Positions 47,196-55,668 of a DNA stretch of 57,306 nucleotides are shown here, piece after piece. This DNA comes from Pontibacter aydingkolensis (GTDB lineage: Bacteria; Bacteroidota; Bacteroidia; Cytophagales; Hymenobacteraceae): the NCBI RefSeq assembly GCF_019443125.1, contig NZ_JAHYXK010000007.1, positions 177,763 to 235,068 on the forward strand, in the 5' to 3' direction. The first letter of the stretch is position 1. Each line of letters starts with the position of its first letter. A program made the position numbers and the translations under genes. A model generated the notes under the pieces. The model saw only the letters and a list, made by a program, of their open reading frames with translations, made no database searches and was not told the DNA's origin.

Positions 47196-47627
47196 ATGGA
47201 TATTTATAAGGAGCCGCTTGATCTGGTGATGTTAGTTGATGATGACAGCACTACAAACTATTTAAACGAACGCCTGCTGAAGGAAATGCAGGTTGCCAAG
47301 CAAATAGTCATCATGAATAACGGCAGAGAGGCGATTGATTACTTGAAAGCTGCTGAAGCAGGTAATGAAGGACTAGAGTTACCTGACCTTATTTTTCTTG
47401 ATATTAAGATGCCTGTGATGGATGGTTTTTCTTTTCTGGACGCTTACCAGAAGGAGGGATTAGATATGTCGGATAAGGTTATTATACTTATGCTAACCTC
47501 ATCTGCCAGCTTCTACGACCTTGAAAGGCTGAGAAACTACCGCAAAGTAAAACAGCATTTCTCAAAGGCGCTAACCAAGCACGATATCCGCCAAATAATG
47601 AGCGAGTATTTTTCCTCAAAAGCATAA
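47196..47627 (+). CDS. Single-domain response regulator (receiver only)
   Basis: A 143-aa CheY-like receiver: acidic pocket DDD (15-17), phospho-acceptor Asp69 in IFLDIKMPVMDG, Thr/Ser in MLTSSA and Lys in HFSKALTK. No output domain, so it must act by binding partners or in a phosphorelay. Downstream on the other strand is the ruined histidine kinase at 47675-48478, perhaps its former partner (inference). Confidence 0.9.
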   Translation: MDIYKEPLDLVMLVDDDSTTNYLNERLLKEMQVAKQIVIMNNGREAIDYLKAAEAGNEGLELPDLIFLDIKMPVMDGFSFLDAYQKEGLDMSDKVIILMLTSSASFYDLERLRNYRKVKQHFSKALTKHDIRQIMSEYFSSKA

Positions 47628-47632
47628 TAAAT

Positions 47633-47659
47633 AAAACGGGCTGCTCAGTAGCCCGTTTT
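47633..47659. terminator. Terminator behind the receiver gene
   Basis: Stem AAAACGGGCT/AGCCCGTTTT with a 7-nt loop, 5 nt past the stop. It could also serve the minus-strand kinase remnant. Confidence 0.85.
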
Positions 47660-47674
47660 ATTTGTCTTCTTCCT

Positions 47675-48478
47675 TTACCAGGTCAGCAGGCCACGTAAAT
47701 AAAACTTGCTGCCACGGCCCTGCGACTCCAGCCAAACATTGCCGCCCTTTTCAGTTACTATCTTTTTAACGATAGACAGGCCAAGGCCTGTACTGTCTTC
47801 CCGCTGATTGTACAGGTCGCGCTCAAACATGTCAAAAATATGCTGCTGATATTCTGCGAAATGCCTGGCCCATTGTCTTCCACAGAAAACAAAAGCCTGT
47901 CCGGGTGCTTCTCACACTTTATCCTGATTACAGCGTGCTCTGGATCGTCGTGATACTTAATGATGTTGCGAATCAGGTTGCTTAACACCTGCTGCATATA
48001 TATTTCCTGGGTTTACAAGTTAAGTATGCCAGGCTGTATGTCTATCACAAAGGTTGCAGGAACACGAAGTGAGGAAGTGATTTGGTGTAACAGCACAGTC
48101 ATATCAACAAACCGGCGTCTGATCTCGTAGTGCCCTGCCAGTGAGTGAGCCAATATGCCATTTGCCAGTAATATGCCTGTCCTTTTTAAAGGTTTGCTCA
48201 TTAAGCATAGGTAGCAGCTGCACAGCTTCCTCCAGGTGGTTGCTGTCTATGCATGCCTCCAGCGCTGTGGTTAAGCCATTAACGTTCTCTAGTTGCGAAC
48301 GCAGGTCATGCGACACGGTGCGCGCAAAGTTATCCAACTCATCATTTATCTTCTGTAACAACTTGTTCTTTTTTTTATCGCGCACTGTTAACAGTTCTCC
48401 GATCTCAGTGTTGGATTGTTGGAGTTGAGTATTAAGCCGGGTATAAAAATTAGGGGGAATAACAGGGGATTTATACAA
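47675..48478 (-). pseudogene. Degenerate histidine kinase gene
   Basis: Three frames must be joined to read a kinase. From TTG 48478 (a TAG stands two codons upstream) comes the dimerisation helix with the H-box TVSHDLRSQLENVNG. A frameshift near 48180-48186 moves to the frame NGILAHSLAGHYEIRRRFVD. That is cut by TAA at 48013-48015, after which the same frame continues with the N-box QQVLSNLIRNIIKYH and G1-box VEDNGPGIS. A second frameshift near 47855-47860 leads to EDSTGLGLSIVKKIV and the stop at 47675. Any N-terminal sensor is missing. Two frameshifts and one nonsense codon make it non-functional. Confidence 0.87.
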
Positions 48479-48654
48479 AGGCTAATGATGGTAGTTAATT
48501 TGATAACCAGGCATGTAGGTGGAAAGGATATAAAACTTTAAAGTTAAATGTCGTGGTATATTTCCTGATTTTAACTGCTGAGGCTATTAGAGTGCAGTTA
48601 CAGGAGCAGGTATATAAACAGAAAGGCTCTGAGCACTAACCCAGAACCTTTACG

Positions 48655-48728
48655 TCGGAGTGGCGGGATTCGAACCCACGGCCTCCAGCACCCCATGCTG
48701 GCGCGATACCAGGCTACGCTACACCCCG
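48655..48728 (-). tRNA. tRNA-Pro (GGG)
   Basis: Reading the minus strand: acceptor CGGGGTG/CACTCCG, anticodon stem CCAGC/GCTGG with loop ATGGGGT, anticodon GGG. T-arm GGGTTCGAATCCC. CCA is not encoded. Confidence 0.96.
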
Positions 48729-48956
48729 AAAAGTATAGGCAAAATAAAGTACCGCATTAAAATTACAAAGTTTTTTACTGTAACATGATCAGAGGTGTAT
48801 TGCCTGCTGTTATAAGTATAAAGTGTGGTAAAGTATATAGGTCCTGTTTTTGTGAGAATCTGCCATACTACGATTCCGGATACTTACAGTAAACCCTTAT
48901 AACATTGTAGGGGTGTTTAAAGTAATGAGGTGTATAGAAATTATTGATATATATAA

Positions 48957-50045
48957 ATGGAAGAAAGCAGCGGTTACGAGATTTTTAAAAAGCTGATCAG
49001 GAGAACAAATAAAGTTCTTTTTGCCTATGACACAGAAACTGCATCGGTCTCTTTCCTGAACGAAGCCTTTAATCTTATCTGGAACCGCACCCGGGAAAGT
49101 ATCATTGCGAAGCCTTCCCTGTTGCTGGATACTGTACACCCCGAAGATAAGGATTACATCACAAAAGAATACCAGGAGCTCTTAAGCGGGATCTTAAAAA
49201 AAGATATTGAGTTTCGTATAGTTTTACCTGATAAGTCATTTAGGTGGTTGTTGCTTAACCCCCAGCTTATAACAGATCGGGATGGGAAACAATACATTGC
49301 AGGACTTGTAGAAGATATTACCGTACTAAAGGACGATATCAGGAATCTGGAGAAGTTTGCAGCAAAAAAGAACTCTGTTCTGGAGATCCTGTCGCATGAC
49401 CTGGCTGGCCCATTGGCTAATATTCAGGCTCTAGCCGGTTTCCTGTCAGAGAGTACGAAAGAGTATAAGAATGAGGAAGTGAAAAATATTATCCGGATCA
49501 TTGGCGAAAGCAGTGCCAGAAGCATTCATTTGATACGTGACTTTGTACAGCAGGAGTTTCTGGAGTCATCTAATGCAGGGCTGGTAAAAAGAAGGGTTAA
49601 CCTGGTCAGTAAAATAGGGGAGATAATTGAACAGTATAAAGAAGGGGAAGACCATATAAGTAAGAGGTTTACGCTTACAACTTCTGGTAGTCGTATGTAT
49701 GCATATATAGACCAGAGTAAGTTTATGCAGGTAATCAATAACCTGATATCAAATGCTATTAAGTTTACCCACGACAACGGTGAAATTGACACTGAGATTG
49801 CCGATAATGACGGTAAGATACTGATCACGATCAGAGACAATGGCATTGGCATTCCAGAACGATACCACGATGAACTTTTTGATAAGTTTACCAAAGCCAG
49901 GCGCCAGGGCTTAAGAGGTGAGCCATCTACAGGCCTCGGTATGTCTATCATAAAAACAATAGTCGAGTGGCATGAAGGTAGCATCTGGTTTGAGAGTGCG
50001 GAAAATAAAGGGACTACGTTTTACATCGAGATACCAAAAGGTTGA
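48957..50045 (+). CDS. PAS-domain sensor histidine kinase
   Basis: This 362-aa soluble kinase has a PAS domain (about 10-125, ending GLVEDITVLKDD). A HisKA helix with phospho-acceptor His147 in EILSHDLAGPLAN follows, then HATPase_c with N-box NNLISNAIKFTHD, G1 RDNGIGIPE and G2 TGLGMSIIKTIVE. No membrane segment, so it senses a cytoplasmic signal. It is not in an operon with a regulator; the receiver genes nearby at 47196 and 50098 are possible partners. Confidence 0.92.
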   Translation: MEESSGYEIFKKLIRRTNKVLFAYDTETASVSFLNEAFNLIWNRTRESIIAKPSLLLDTVHPEDKDYITKEYQELLSGILKKDIEFRIVLPDKSFRWLLLNPQLITDRDGKQYIAGLVEDITVLKDDIRNLEKFAAKKNSVLEILSHDLAGPLANIQALAGFLSESTKEYKNEEVKNIIRIIGESSARSIHLIRDFVQQEFLESSNAGLVKRRVNLVSKIGEIIEQYKEGEDHISKRFTLTTSGSRMYAYIDQSKFMQVINNLISNAIKFTHDNGEIDTEIADNDGKILITIRDNGIGIPERYHDELFDKFTKARRQGLRGEPSTGLGMSIIKTIVEWHEGSIWFESAENKGTTFYIEIPKG

Positions 50046-50097
50046 TTTATGCCTTTATACTTACGCGACATTAAACGCCGCCTGCATCATAAAGGGG

Positions 50098-50490
50098 CTA
50101 GGCTTTATCCTCAATTTCTGCAAGTATAACCTGTACATCTTCCAAAGTCAGCGGCTTGTGTATAAAGCCGGATACCAGGTCGTAGTCTTTAGATCTGGCA
50201 GTATCTGAGGTGTCCAGGGATGAAGTAAGTATGTAAACATGGCATTTGCCCAGCAAATTATCTTTATAAGGAGCCAAAGCATCCAAAAAATCCCAACCGT
50301 TCATCATGGGCATATTCAAGTCCAGGAAAATTATATCCGGCACGTTGGCTTCATAATCCTGTTTTATAAAGTTAAGGGCGTCCTCTGCTGAGAGGAAGGA
50401 CTGTATCTCTGTCGAAAACTCAGCTTCTTCTAAAACTTTCTCGGTCAGAAAATTGCTGATGTGGTCGTCGTCAATGCTATATGTCTTCAT
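50098..50490 (-). CDS. Single-domain response regulator paired with the PAS kinase
   Basis: A 130-aa receiver with acidic residues Asp7-Asp9, phospho-acceptor Asp57 in IFLDLNMPMMNG, YILTSS and the Lys-Pro HKPLT switch. Its ATG overlaps the stop of the upstream kinase gene by 4 nt, so kinase and receiver are made together. No output domain. Confidence 0.93.
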   Translation of the reverse strand: MKTYSIDDDHISNFLTEKVLEEAEFSTEIQSFLSAEDALNFIKQDYEANVPDIIFLDLNMPMMNGWDFLDALAPYKDNLLGKCHVYILTSSLDTSDTARSKDYDLVSGFIHKPLTLEDVQVILAEIEDKA

Positions 50491-52652
50491 GGTGTTTGTG
50501 GGATGCAGATCATAAATTCGGTTCCTTGGTTTATGTGGCTCCTGACTTCTATTTTTCCTCCCATCACCTCCACATGCGTTTTAACCAAAAACAAACCTAT
50601 ACCTCTTCCTTTAGTAGTAGCGTCTGTATGAAATCTTTTATAGAGTTTAAATACATCATTGCCTGCTTTTGCTGTGTCAAATCCCTTGCCGTTATCGCTA
50701 AAACTGATAACAGTACTGCCATCCTGGTTTTTAAAGCACTTCACTTTTATCAGCAGTTTTCTTTCCTCAGAGCGAAACTTAATAGCATTTGACAGTAGGT
50801 TGTAGAAAATACTGTAAAGGTATGAGCGGTTGGTATTTACCTTCTGGCATTTATCCATTTCTACTTTAACCGTACCACCGCAACTTAAAATTTCGCCCTG
50901 CAGAATAGAGTAGGCCTGATTAAACACAGCCGGTAATTCTACCATTTCTGTATCTATCACATCCTGTTTATCTCTTATTGATAAAATCCGGTTCACATCA
51001 TGGAGCACGGTGTCCATCTGCACGACACTCTTTTTCAGGTTAGCAAAGGCATAATCAAATAAGTCTGTGTCTTTTTGGGACTTTGTAAGCATACTGATAA
51101 GACCAAGCGCATTTGCTACCGGAGCCCTCAGGTTATGCGAAACGATGTAGGTAAATTGCTGCAGATCTCTGTTTTGCCGGTAGAGATCCTGTGTCATTTG
51201 CTTGTGTTTTTCGAAGGCCTTCATTCTAAAGGTGATATCACGCTGTAGAGCTACAAACTGGCTAATTTTACCGCTTTCGTTACGGATAGGCGTAATATCA
51301 ATGGATACCCATTTCTTGTCGCCGGCTTTTGTGTAGTTGAGAAGCTTGGCATTAAAAGGAAGGCCAAGTTGAAGTTTTTTGCTGATTACCTGTACTGTAT
51401 CTTGGTCAGTTTCAAATCCCTGAAGAACTTGTCCCGGTTTTTTTCCTTTTAATTCATCAAGGGTATAGCCCATCATGCGGGTAAAGCCTTCGTTTACCCA
51501 TTCTGTAGTCCCCTGAGCATCGGTGATAATTACGCCATTGTCTGTTTTGCTTGCCACCAACGATAGCCTTTCAAGTTCCTGCCTTGCCCTTACTTTTTCA
51601 GTTACATCGTCGAAGTATATCGACAGACCCTCTTTAGATGGAAACGCTTTTACTTCCAACCATAAATCCATTTCTTTATAAGGCGTTTCGAAATGTACAG
51701 ACCTGCCTGTGGTAATAGCGTAATTATACTGATCATAGAATTCCCCGAAGTCGGCTGGCGGATAAATTTCTCTAAAATCTGTGCCAATATGCTTTTCACG
51801 ATCCAAGCAAAGAATTTTTTCTGCGGTGCTGTTTATGATAGCAATTTTCCAGTTAACATCCAGCATGATGAAAGCATCGGTTATACTTTCGAATATGGTG
51901 TTTAACTTTTGTGATTGCCGGGTTATTGTATCAAAAGAGCGTACAATAGCAGTGATGTCTTTCGCTATTGTCTGTACACCTATAATCTGTTCATATGCGA
52001 TTACAGGAAATTTTATAGCATCAAAAGTAAGTGATTCATGGGTAGCTGACTGGTGTATAATATCAAACCGGAGGGTACTGCCTGCCAGTGCCTCGTTAAA
52101 GGACATCAGATTAACACCAGCCATTTCAGATGATAGAAACGCCGAGGCCGGTTTACCTATCACATCTGTTTTATCTAAGCCAAAAGTATTGCAGAAAGCC
52201 TGATTTACATCGGTTACTAAGCCCGTATTGTCTTCCAGGAAAACTACGTCAGGGTTATTCTCGAATAGGGCTTTGTACCTTTGTACACTTTCGTCGAGTT
52301 GCTGCCTTGCCTTTACAAGTTCCGTAGCATCTCGGGCAGAACAAAAAATGAGCTGTTCTTCATCGTTCCATTCTGCTGTCCACCTGAGCGGAATTACTCT
52401 GCCATCTTTAGCAAAATAACTGTTTTCGAAAGCAGATAAGGGGTTGCCTTTAACAATTGTTGCCTCTGCAGCTAATGAAATTTCTTTATGTTCTGGAAGT
52501 AAAAAGGTTGTATATGACTTTCCTTCCATTTGATGAGGCTCGTATCCAAGAATTTTTTTGCTTGCCTCACTTACCTTTACAAAGCACCCCTGCTTGTTTA
52601 TACAACAGAACATATCTGGAGAATATTTTAGCATTTTTTCCGCAATGTTCAT
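50487..52652 (-). CDS. Multi-PAS sensor histidine kinase
   Basis: This 721-aa soluble kinase has four PAS/PAC units at roughly 1-115, 122-235, 248-355 and 362-475. A HisKA with phospho-acceptor His506 in YIVSHNLRAPVAN follows, then HATPase_c (NLLSNAIKFRSEER, SFSDNGKGFD, GRGIGLFLVKTHVE). The fourth PAS resembles a LOV core (GKKPGQVLQG) but lacks the photoactive cysteine, so light sensing through flavin is unlikely. Coupled by a 4-nt overlap to the receiver at 50098-50490. Confidence 0.93.
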   Translation of the reverse strand: MNIAEKMLKYSPDMFCCINKQGCFVKVSEASKKILGYEPHQMEGKSYTTFLLPEHKEISLAAEATIVKGNPLSAFENSYFAKDGRVIPLRWTAEWNDEEQLIFCSARDATELVKARQQLDESVQRYKALFENNPDVVFLEDNTGLVTDVNQAFCNTFGLDKTDVIGKPASAFLSSEMAGVNLMSFNEALAGSTLRFDIIHQSATHESLTFDAIKFPVIAYEQIIGVQTIAKDITAIVRSFDTITRQSQKLNTIFESITDAFIMLDVNWKIAIINSTAEKILCLDREKHIGTDFREIYPPADFGEFYDQYNYAITTGRSVHFETPYKEMDLWLEVKAFPSKEGLSIYFDDVTEKVRARQELERLSLVASKTDNGVIITDAQGTTEWVNEGFTRMMGYTLDELKGKKPGQVLQGFETDQDTVQVISKKLQLGLPFNAKLLNYTKAGDKKWVSIDITPIRNESGKISQFVALQRDITFRMKAFEKHKQMTQDLYRQNRDLQQFTYIVSHNLRAPVANALGLISMLTKSQKDTDLFDYAFANLKKSVVQMDTVLHDVNRILSIRDKQDVIDTEMVELPAVFNQAYSILQGEILSCGGTVKVEMDKCQKVNTNRSYLYSIFYNLLSNAIKFRSEERKLLIKVKCFKNQDGSTVISFSDNGKGFDTAKAGNDVFKLYKRFHTDATTKGRGIGLFLVKTHVEVMGGKIEVRSHINQGTEFMICIPQTP

Positions 52653-52910
52653 AGTCCCTGGGTGTTAAAGTTAAACCATTGTTATAGGTATAAGTTTAGT
52701 AGTGCGTATTTTACAATGTTAAAACATCTTTATGTATTAAATTAAGTAAAATGGCTTAGACAATGAAATATGTACAATTGTGAAATTTTTTAATAAGTAG
52801 GATTTAAGAAATTTGTAGGCAAGCTACCTTTCCTACTAAACGTCTTTTAATGTTACAGGAATAGTATATATAAAACAATATATTAGAATTTAATAAGAAT
52901 TTATTTAATG
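52653..52910. other. AT-rich intergenic sequence
   Basis: Upstream region of the multi-PAS kinase gene. Very AT-rich; I see no ORF or RNA. A promoter for the kinase must lie here but no clear TTG-N20-TAnnTTTG match is visible. Confidence 0.35.
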
Positions 52911-52965
52911 TCAATAAAAGGAAAGACCCTGCATATTTATACTGCAGGGTCTTTCCTTTTATTGA
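52911..52965 (-). terminator. Exceptionally long perfect hairpin terminator
   Basis: A perfect 22-bp stem (left arm 52911-52932, right arm 52944-52965, with core AAGACCCTGC/GCAGGGTCTT) closes an 11-nt loop containing TATACT. It lies 53 nt beyond the stop of the minus-strand lipoprotein gene and ends in T-rich sequence. Confidence 0.8.
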
Positions 52966-53018
52966 TTTATCGGTTGTTATTTTCTAAGAACCTTTTAAAA
53001 TTCAGAAGCTATTTATAC

Positions 53019-53513
53019 TTAAAGTCTTTTGAATCTGTAAGTATAAACACCTTTCCTGGATGTAACGGTAATACTGTCGCCGTTGGCATTTACATCTCTG
53101 TAACCGGCCCAATCCACAGTAGTCTGCCAAACCATTGCCGTATCGTTCATCGTGGTGATCTCATAAGTATCTCCCCGCATATTATTCTTGAAAAGTACTA
53201 CATAATTGGTTGTGCTGGAATCTGGCACCACATACGTGAAAGACTCTTTTCCACCGCTGGTTGGGTGCGAGATGTGCATGTTGTCTCCTGCAAAAGTATG
53301 ACGTACATCCAGGTAAAGAGAATCTATATCCTTGTGGGCTATTTCTCCGGCCATGTTATAAAAGTGTACGGATTTATAGTTGTTAGACCATTCGCCCTGC
53401 ATCTGCATCTTTATTTCAGCTTTTTGATTAAGGGTAGTCATTTCATTTTCGTTGTCTTTATCGCACGATGTTAAAAGGAAAAGTAGTGTGGGGATTATTA
53501 GTAATTTTTTCAT
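53019..53513 (-). CDS. Small lipoprotein, lipocalin-like, function unknown
   Basis: This 164-aa protein has the lipoprotein signal MKKLLIIPTLLFLLTSC (Cys17). The body is beta-rich and repeats a 'QGEWSNNYKSVHF..' pattern like small lipocalin-type or DUF-type Bacteroidota lipoproteins, with a basic C-terminus (KGVYTYRFKRL). It is a single-gene unit with a strong terminator. I do not recognise a characterised homologue. Confidence 0.75.
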   Translation of the reverse strand: MKKLLIIPTLLFLLTSCDKDNENEMTTLNQKAEIKMQMQGEWSNNYKSVHFYNMAGEIAHKDIDSLYLDVRHTFAGDNMHISHPTSGGKESFTYVVPDSSTTNYVVLFKNNMRGDTYEITTMNDTAMVWQTTVDWAGYRDVNANGDSITVTSRKGVYTYRFKRL

Positions 53514-53845
53514 AGGTAAAAATTTAAAATAGCTAAGAATACGTGTGGCTGTAACAGAGGTTTAACCATTATTATAGCATTTTTTGGCCTTCAGAGGCTG
53601 TTTAAAGCTAATGGTTTATACAGTCACTTGGCCTGCACGAACTTCTAATAGAACTTTGTTTAGTACTTAATTATTATGTATTTCTAAGAATATTGGTAAG
53701 TGTAGTTGGCTGCGGTCAGATACCTGAAATGGTTAACTGCCTGATGACATGTGGGTCTAGTTATTATTTAGAAACAGGTTGGAGGTTGTTTAGTTCATAA
53801 GCTTTTACTATTATATCTCATGTTATCTAACCAGAACTAAATAAA
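53514..53845. other. Intergenic gap
   Basis: AT-rich sequence between the lipoprotein gene and the terminator behind tRNA-Arg. No ORF, RNA or clear repeat seen. Confidence 0.4.
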
Positions 53846-53877
53846 AAAGCCCTGCAAGTTTATACTTACAGGGCTTT
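53846..53877 (-). terminator. Terminator behind tRNA-Arg(TCG)
   Basis: Stem AAAGCCCTG/CAGGGCTTT with a loop containing TTTATACTT, preceded on the plus strand by an A-run that becomes a T-run in the minus transcript, 8-11 nt past the tRNA 3' end. Confidence 0.8.
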
Positions 53878-53884
53878 GCTGCTG

Positions 53885-53962
53885 TTGGTGCACCCGAGAG
53901 GATTCGAACCCCTAACCCTCGGAGCCGAAATCCGATATTCTATCCAATTGAACTACGGGTGC
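53885..53962 (-). tRNA. tRNA-Arg (TCG), CCA encoded
   Basis: Minus strand: acceptor GCACCCG/CGGGTGC, anticodon stem TCGGA/TCCGA with loop TTTCGGC, anticodon TCG, T-arm GGGGTTCGAATCCTC. Unlike the other four tRNAs here it is followed by an encoded CCA (53887-53885). A TATTTTTG box at 53974-53981 (minus) fits as its -7 element. A recombinase gene starts 195 bp from its 5' end. Confidence 0.95.
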
Positions 53963-53973
53963 TTTCCGTGTTG

Positions 53974-53981
53974 CAAAAATA
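53974..53981 (-). promoter_or_regulatory. -7 box of the tRNA-Arg(TCG) promoter
   Basis: Minus strand TATTTTTG, a full TAnnTTTG match 11 nt before the tRNA 5' end, with TTT 20 nt upstream of it. Confidence 0.55.
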
Positions 53982-54072
53982 GGAACAATGCGCTAAAAAG
54001 GAAATTTTAAAAGCAAAAATGTGCAGGAAGAGGGCGTATGAATGAGGTGGTATGCATGCAGTGTGTTTGAAA

Positions 54073-54096
54073 ATGTTGTATAGTATGTTGTATAGT
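54073..54096. repeat. Tandem 12-bp direct repeat upstream of the integrase gene
   Basis: ATGTTGTATAGT occurs twice head to tail, 60-83 bp before the integrase start. Short direct repeats here could be arm-type recombinase sites or an operator. Confidence 0.5.
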
Positions 54097-54156
54097 GTTT
54101 TTGTCAAAAGTTAGCCTCTATGTGAATAACTGAGATTACACTATTTCCATAACTAT

Positions 54157-55557
54157 ATGTTTACTACAAAAGCTTATTTACAGACAAACCAAAAAAACAA
54201 AGATGGCTTAGCCCCTATTTATCTTCGCTATACTTATAAAAGAAAAGCTAATGGCATAGGATTGGGGTTAACCGTTAACCCTGAGTTTTTCGATAGTAAG
54301 AAAGGCATTGTGAAGCCAAGCTACCCTAACTGTAACTCGATTAATAATGCTATAAGAACTGCTCAGACAATGGTAGAGGATATAGCTGCTTCTTTAACTA
54401 ACCCTGAGTTTAAAATTGTCAAGGAACGGTATCTTAAACGAGTTGAAAAATTGAAGGCTAAACCTTCACAGCGTAATGAAACCCAATATGGTGTTGATGA
54501 ATTTAATCTACTGTCTGCACAACAGACACAAGAACTTATTGCTAAGCATACTCAGATTTTAAATGATTTGGTCGCTAAGCAGCAGGAATTTACTCTTACT
54601 GAAGTAAAGATTGAGTCTTACGATGAAATGGAGTTTAAACGACTGTTACAAGAGTATCCTAAGAAGTTTATAACACCGAATAAGAACACAATCAAACAAC
54701 TAAAAACTTGGGCAAAGACTCTAATGGAATTTGGAAGCGAAACAAATACTCCGTTGAGATTTGATGCTTTTGATTATAACTTTTATAACGCTTACGCTAA
54801 ATATTTACTCTATTCGCCTAAACATAATTACTACAATAACAACTTCGGTAACCATGTGAAGAAACTAAAAGGGTTCTTGAGGTGGTGTGAAAATGAGCAG
54901 AATATTGCTGTAAACTCAGGATACAAGAAGTTCAAAGTATTGAAGGAAGAGAAAGAAATAGTCTACCTATCGAGTGAAGAACTTAATCTGCTTTGGGAAC
55001 ACAGAAGAAGTGTTAAACCAGAATTTGTGAAATATATTGATATATGTGTTTTTCAAAATCTTACAGGATTAAGGTATTCAGATGTTAAGCGCAGCCTATG
55101 GAAAGTTGAGAACGGGATTCTACAAGGCATTACCAAAAAGACGAAAGGGAACTATAATATACCGCTCCTGTTAGATGAACGAATTGAGATAATACTTAAA
55201 ACTTATAACTATAAACTCAACCTGGTGTCTGAAGTAAAGTTTAACAAGTACATCAAACTGATACTGAAAGACCTGTTCGAAAAACATAAAATCAATCAGG
55301 TGAAAATTGCGATTCGTAAGGAAAAGCTGGCAGAAGAGTTTGTCGAATACTATTATAAATGGGAATTGATAACAAGTCACTCAGGCAGACGAGGCTTTTG
55401 TACCCGACTTTGGCAAGCTGGATATACTGAGAGAGATGTACTTCTGATGCTTGGTAGTACTACTTCTGAAATACTTCGGAAATACATTAAGAACTCCACA
55501 GAGGACTTATTGAGGAAGGTACGTGAGAAACAAACTTTGCTTACTAAGACATCATAA
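54157..55557 (+). CDS. Tyrosine recombinase (integrase) of a mobile element
   Basis: This 466-aa protein has an N-terminal arm-type domain (KAYLQTNQKNKDGLAPIYLR), a SAM-like core-binding domain (about 175-260) and a C-terminal catalytic domain. Residues seen: Arg306 (LTGLRYSD), Lys327-330 (KKTKG), His408 and Arg411 (TSHSGRRGF) and nucleophile Tyr443 (LRKYIKN). The usual LGH histidine is Ser434 (MLGST). It starts 195 bp from tRNA-Arg(TCG). Together with the next gene it has AT-rich codon use and almost no AAGTATA words, unlike the host genes, which indicates horizontal transfer. Confidence 0.93.
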   Translation: MFTTKAYLQTNQKNKDGLAPIYLRYTYKRKANGIGLGLTVNPEFFDSKKGIVKPSYPNCNSINNAIRTAQTMVEDIAASLTNPEFKIVKERYLKRVEKLKAKPSQRNETQYGVDEFNLLSAQQTQELIAKHTQILNDLVAKQQEFTLTEVKIESYDEMEFKRLLQEYPKKFITPNKNTIKQLKTWAKTLMEFGSETNTPLRFDAFDYNFYNAYAKYLLYSPKHNYYNNNFGNHVKKLKGFLRWCENEQNIAVNSGYKKFKVLKEEKEIVYLSSEELNLLWEHRRSVKPEFVKYIDICVFQNLTGLRYSDVKRSLWKVENGILQGITKKTKGNYNIPLLLDERIEIILKTYNYKLNLVSEVKFNKYIKLILKDLFEKHKINQVKIAIRKEKLAEEFVEYYYKWELITSHSGRRGFCTRLWQAGYTERDVLLMLGSTTSEILRKYIKNSTEDLLRKVREKQTLLTKTS

Positions 55558-55605
55558 CCTATCTCTAACCTTATTACTGGAAGTGGAAGTATGGAAGTGG
55601 GAAGC

Positions 55606-55642
55606 AAAACAGACCTATGCAACAGTTGCATAGGTCTGTTTT
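55606..55642. terminator. Bidirectional terminator between convergent island genes
   Basis: A perfect 17-bp stem (AAAACAGACCTATGCAA and its complement) with a CAG loop, between the integrase stop (55557) and the polymerase-like gene stop (55669). Confidence 0.9.
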
Positions 55643-55668
55643 GTAAAAACACATTGTAAAGCATTTTT

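Noticed and set aside
50487..52652. LOV photoreceptor kinase
   Set aside because: The LOV-like segment GKKPGQVLQG lacks the flavin-binding cysteine of the NCRFLQ motif.
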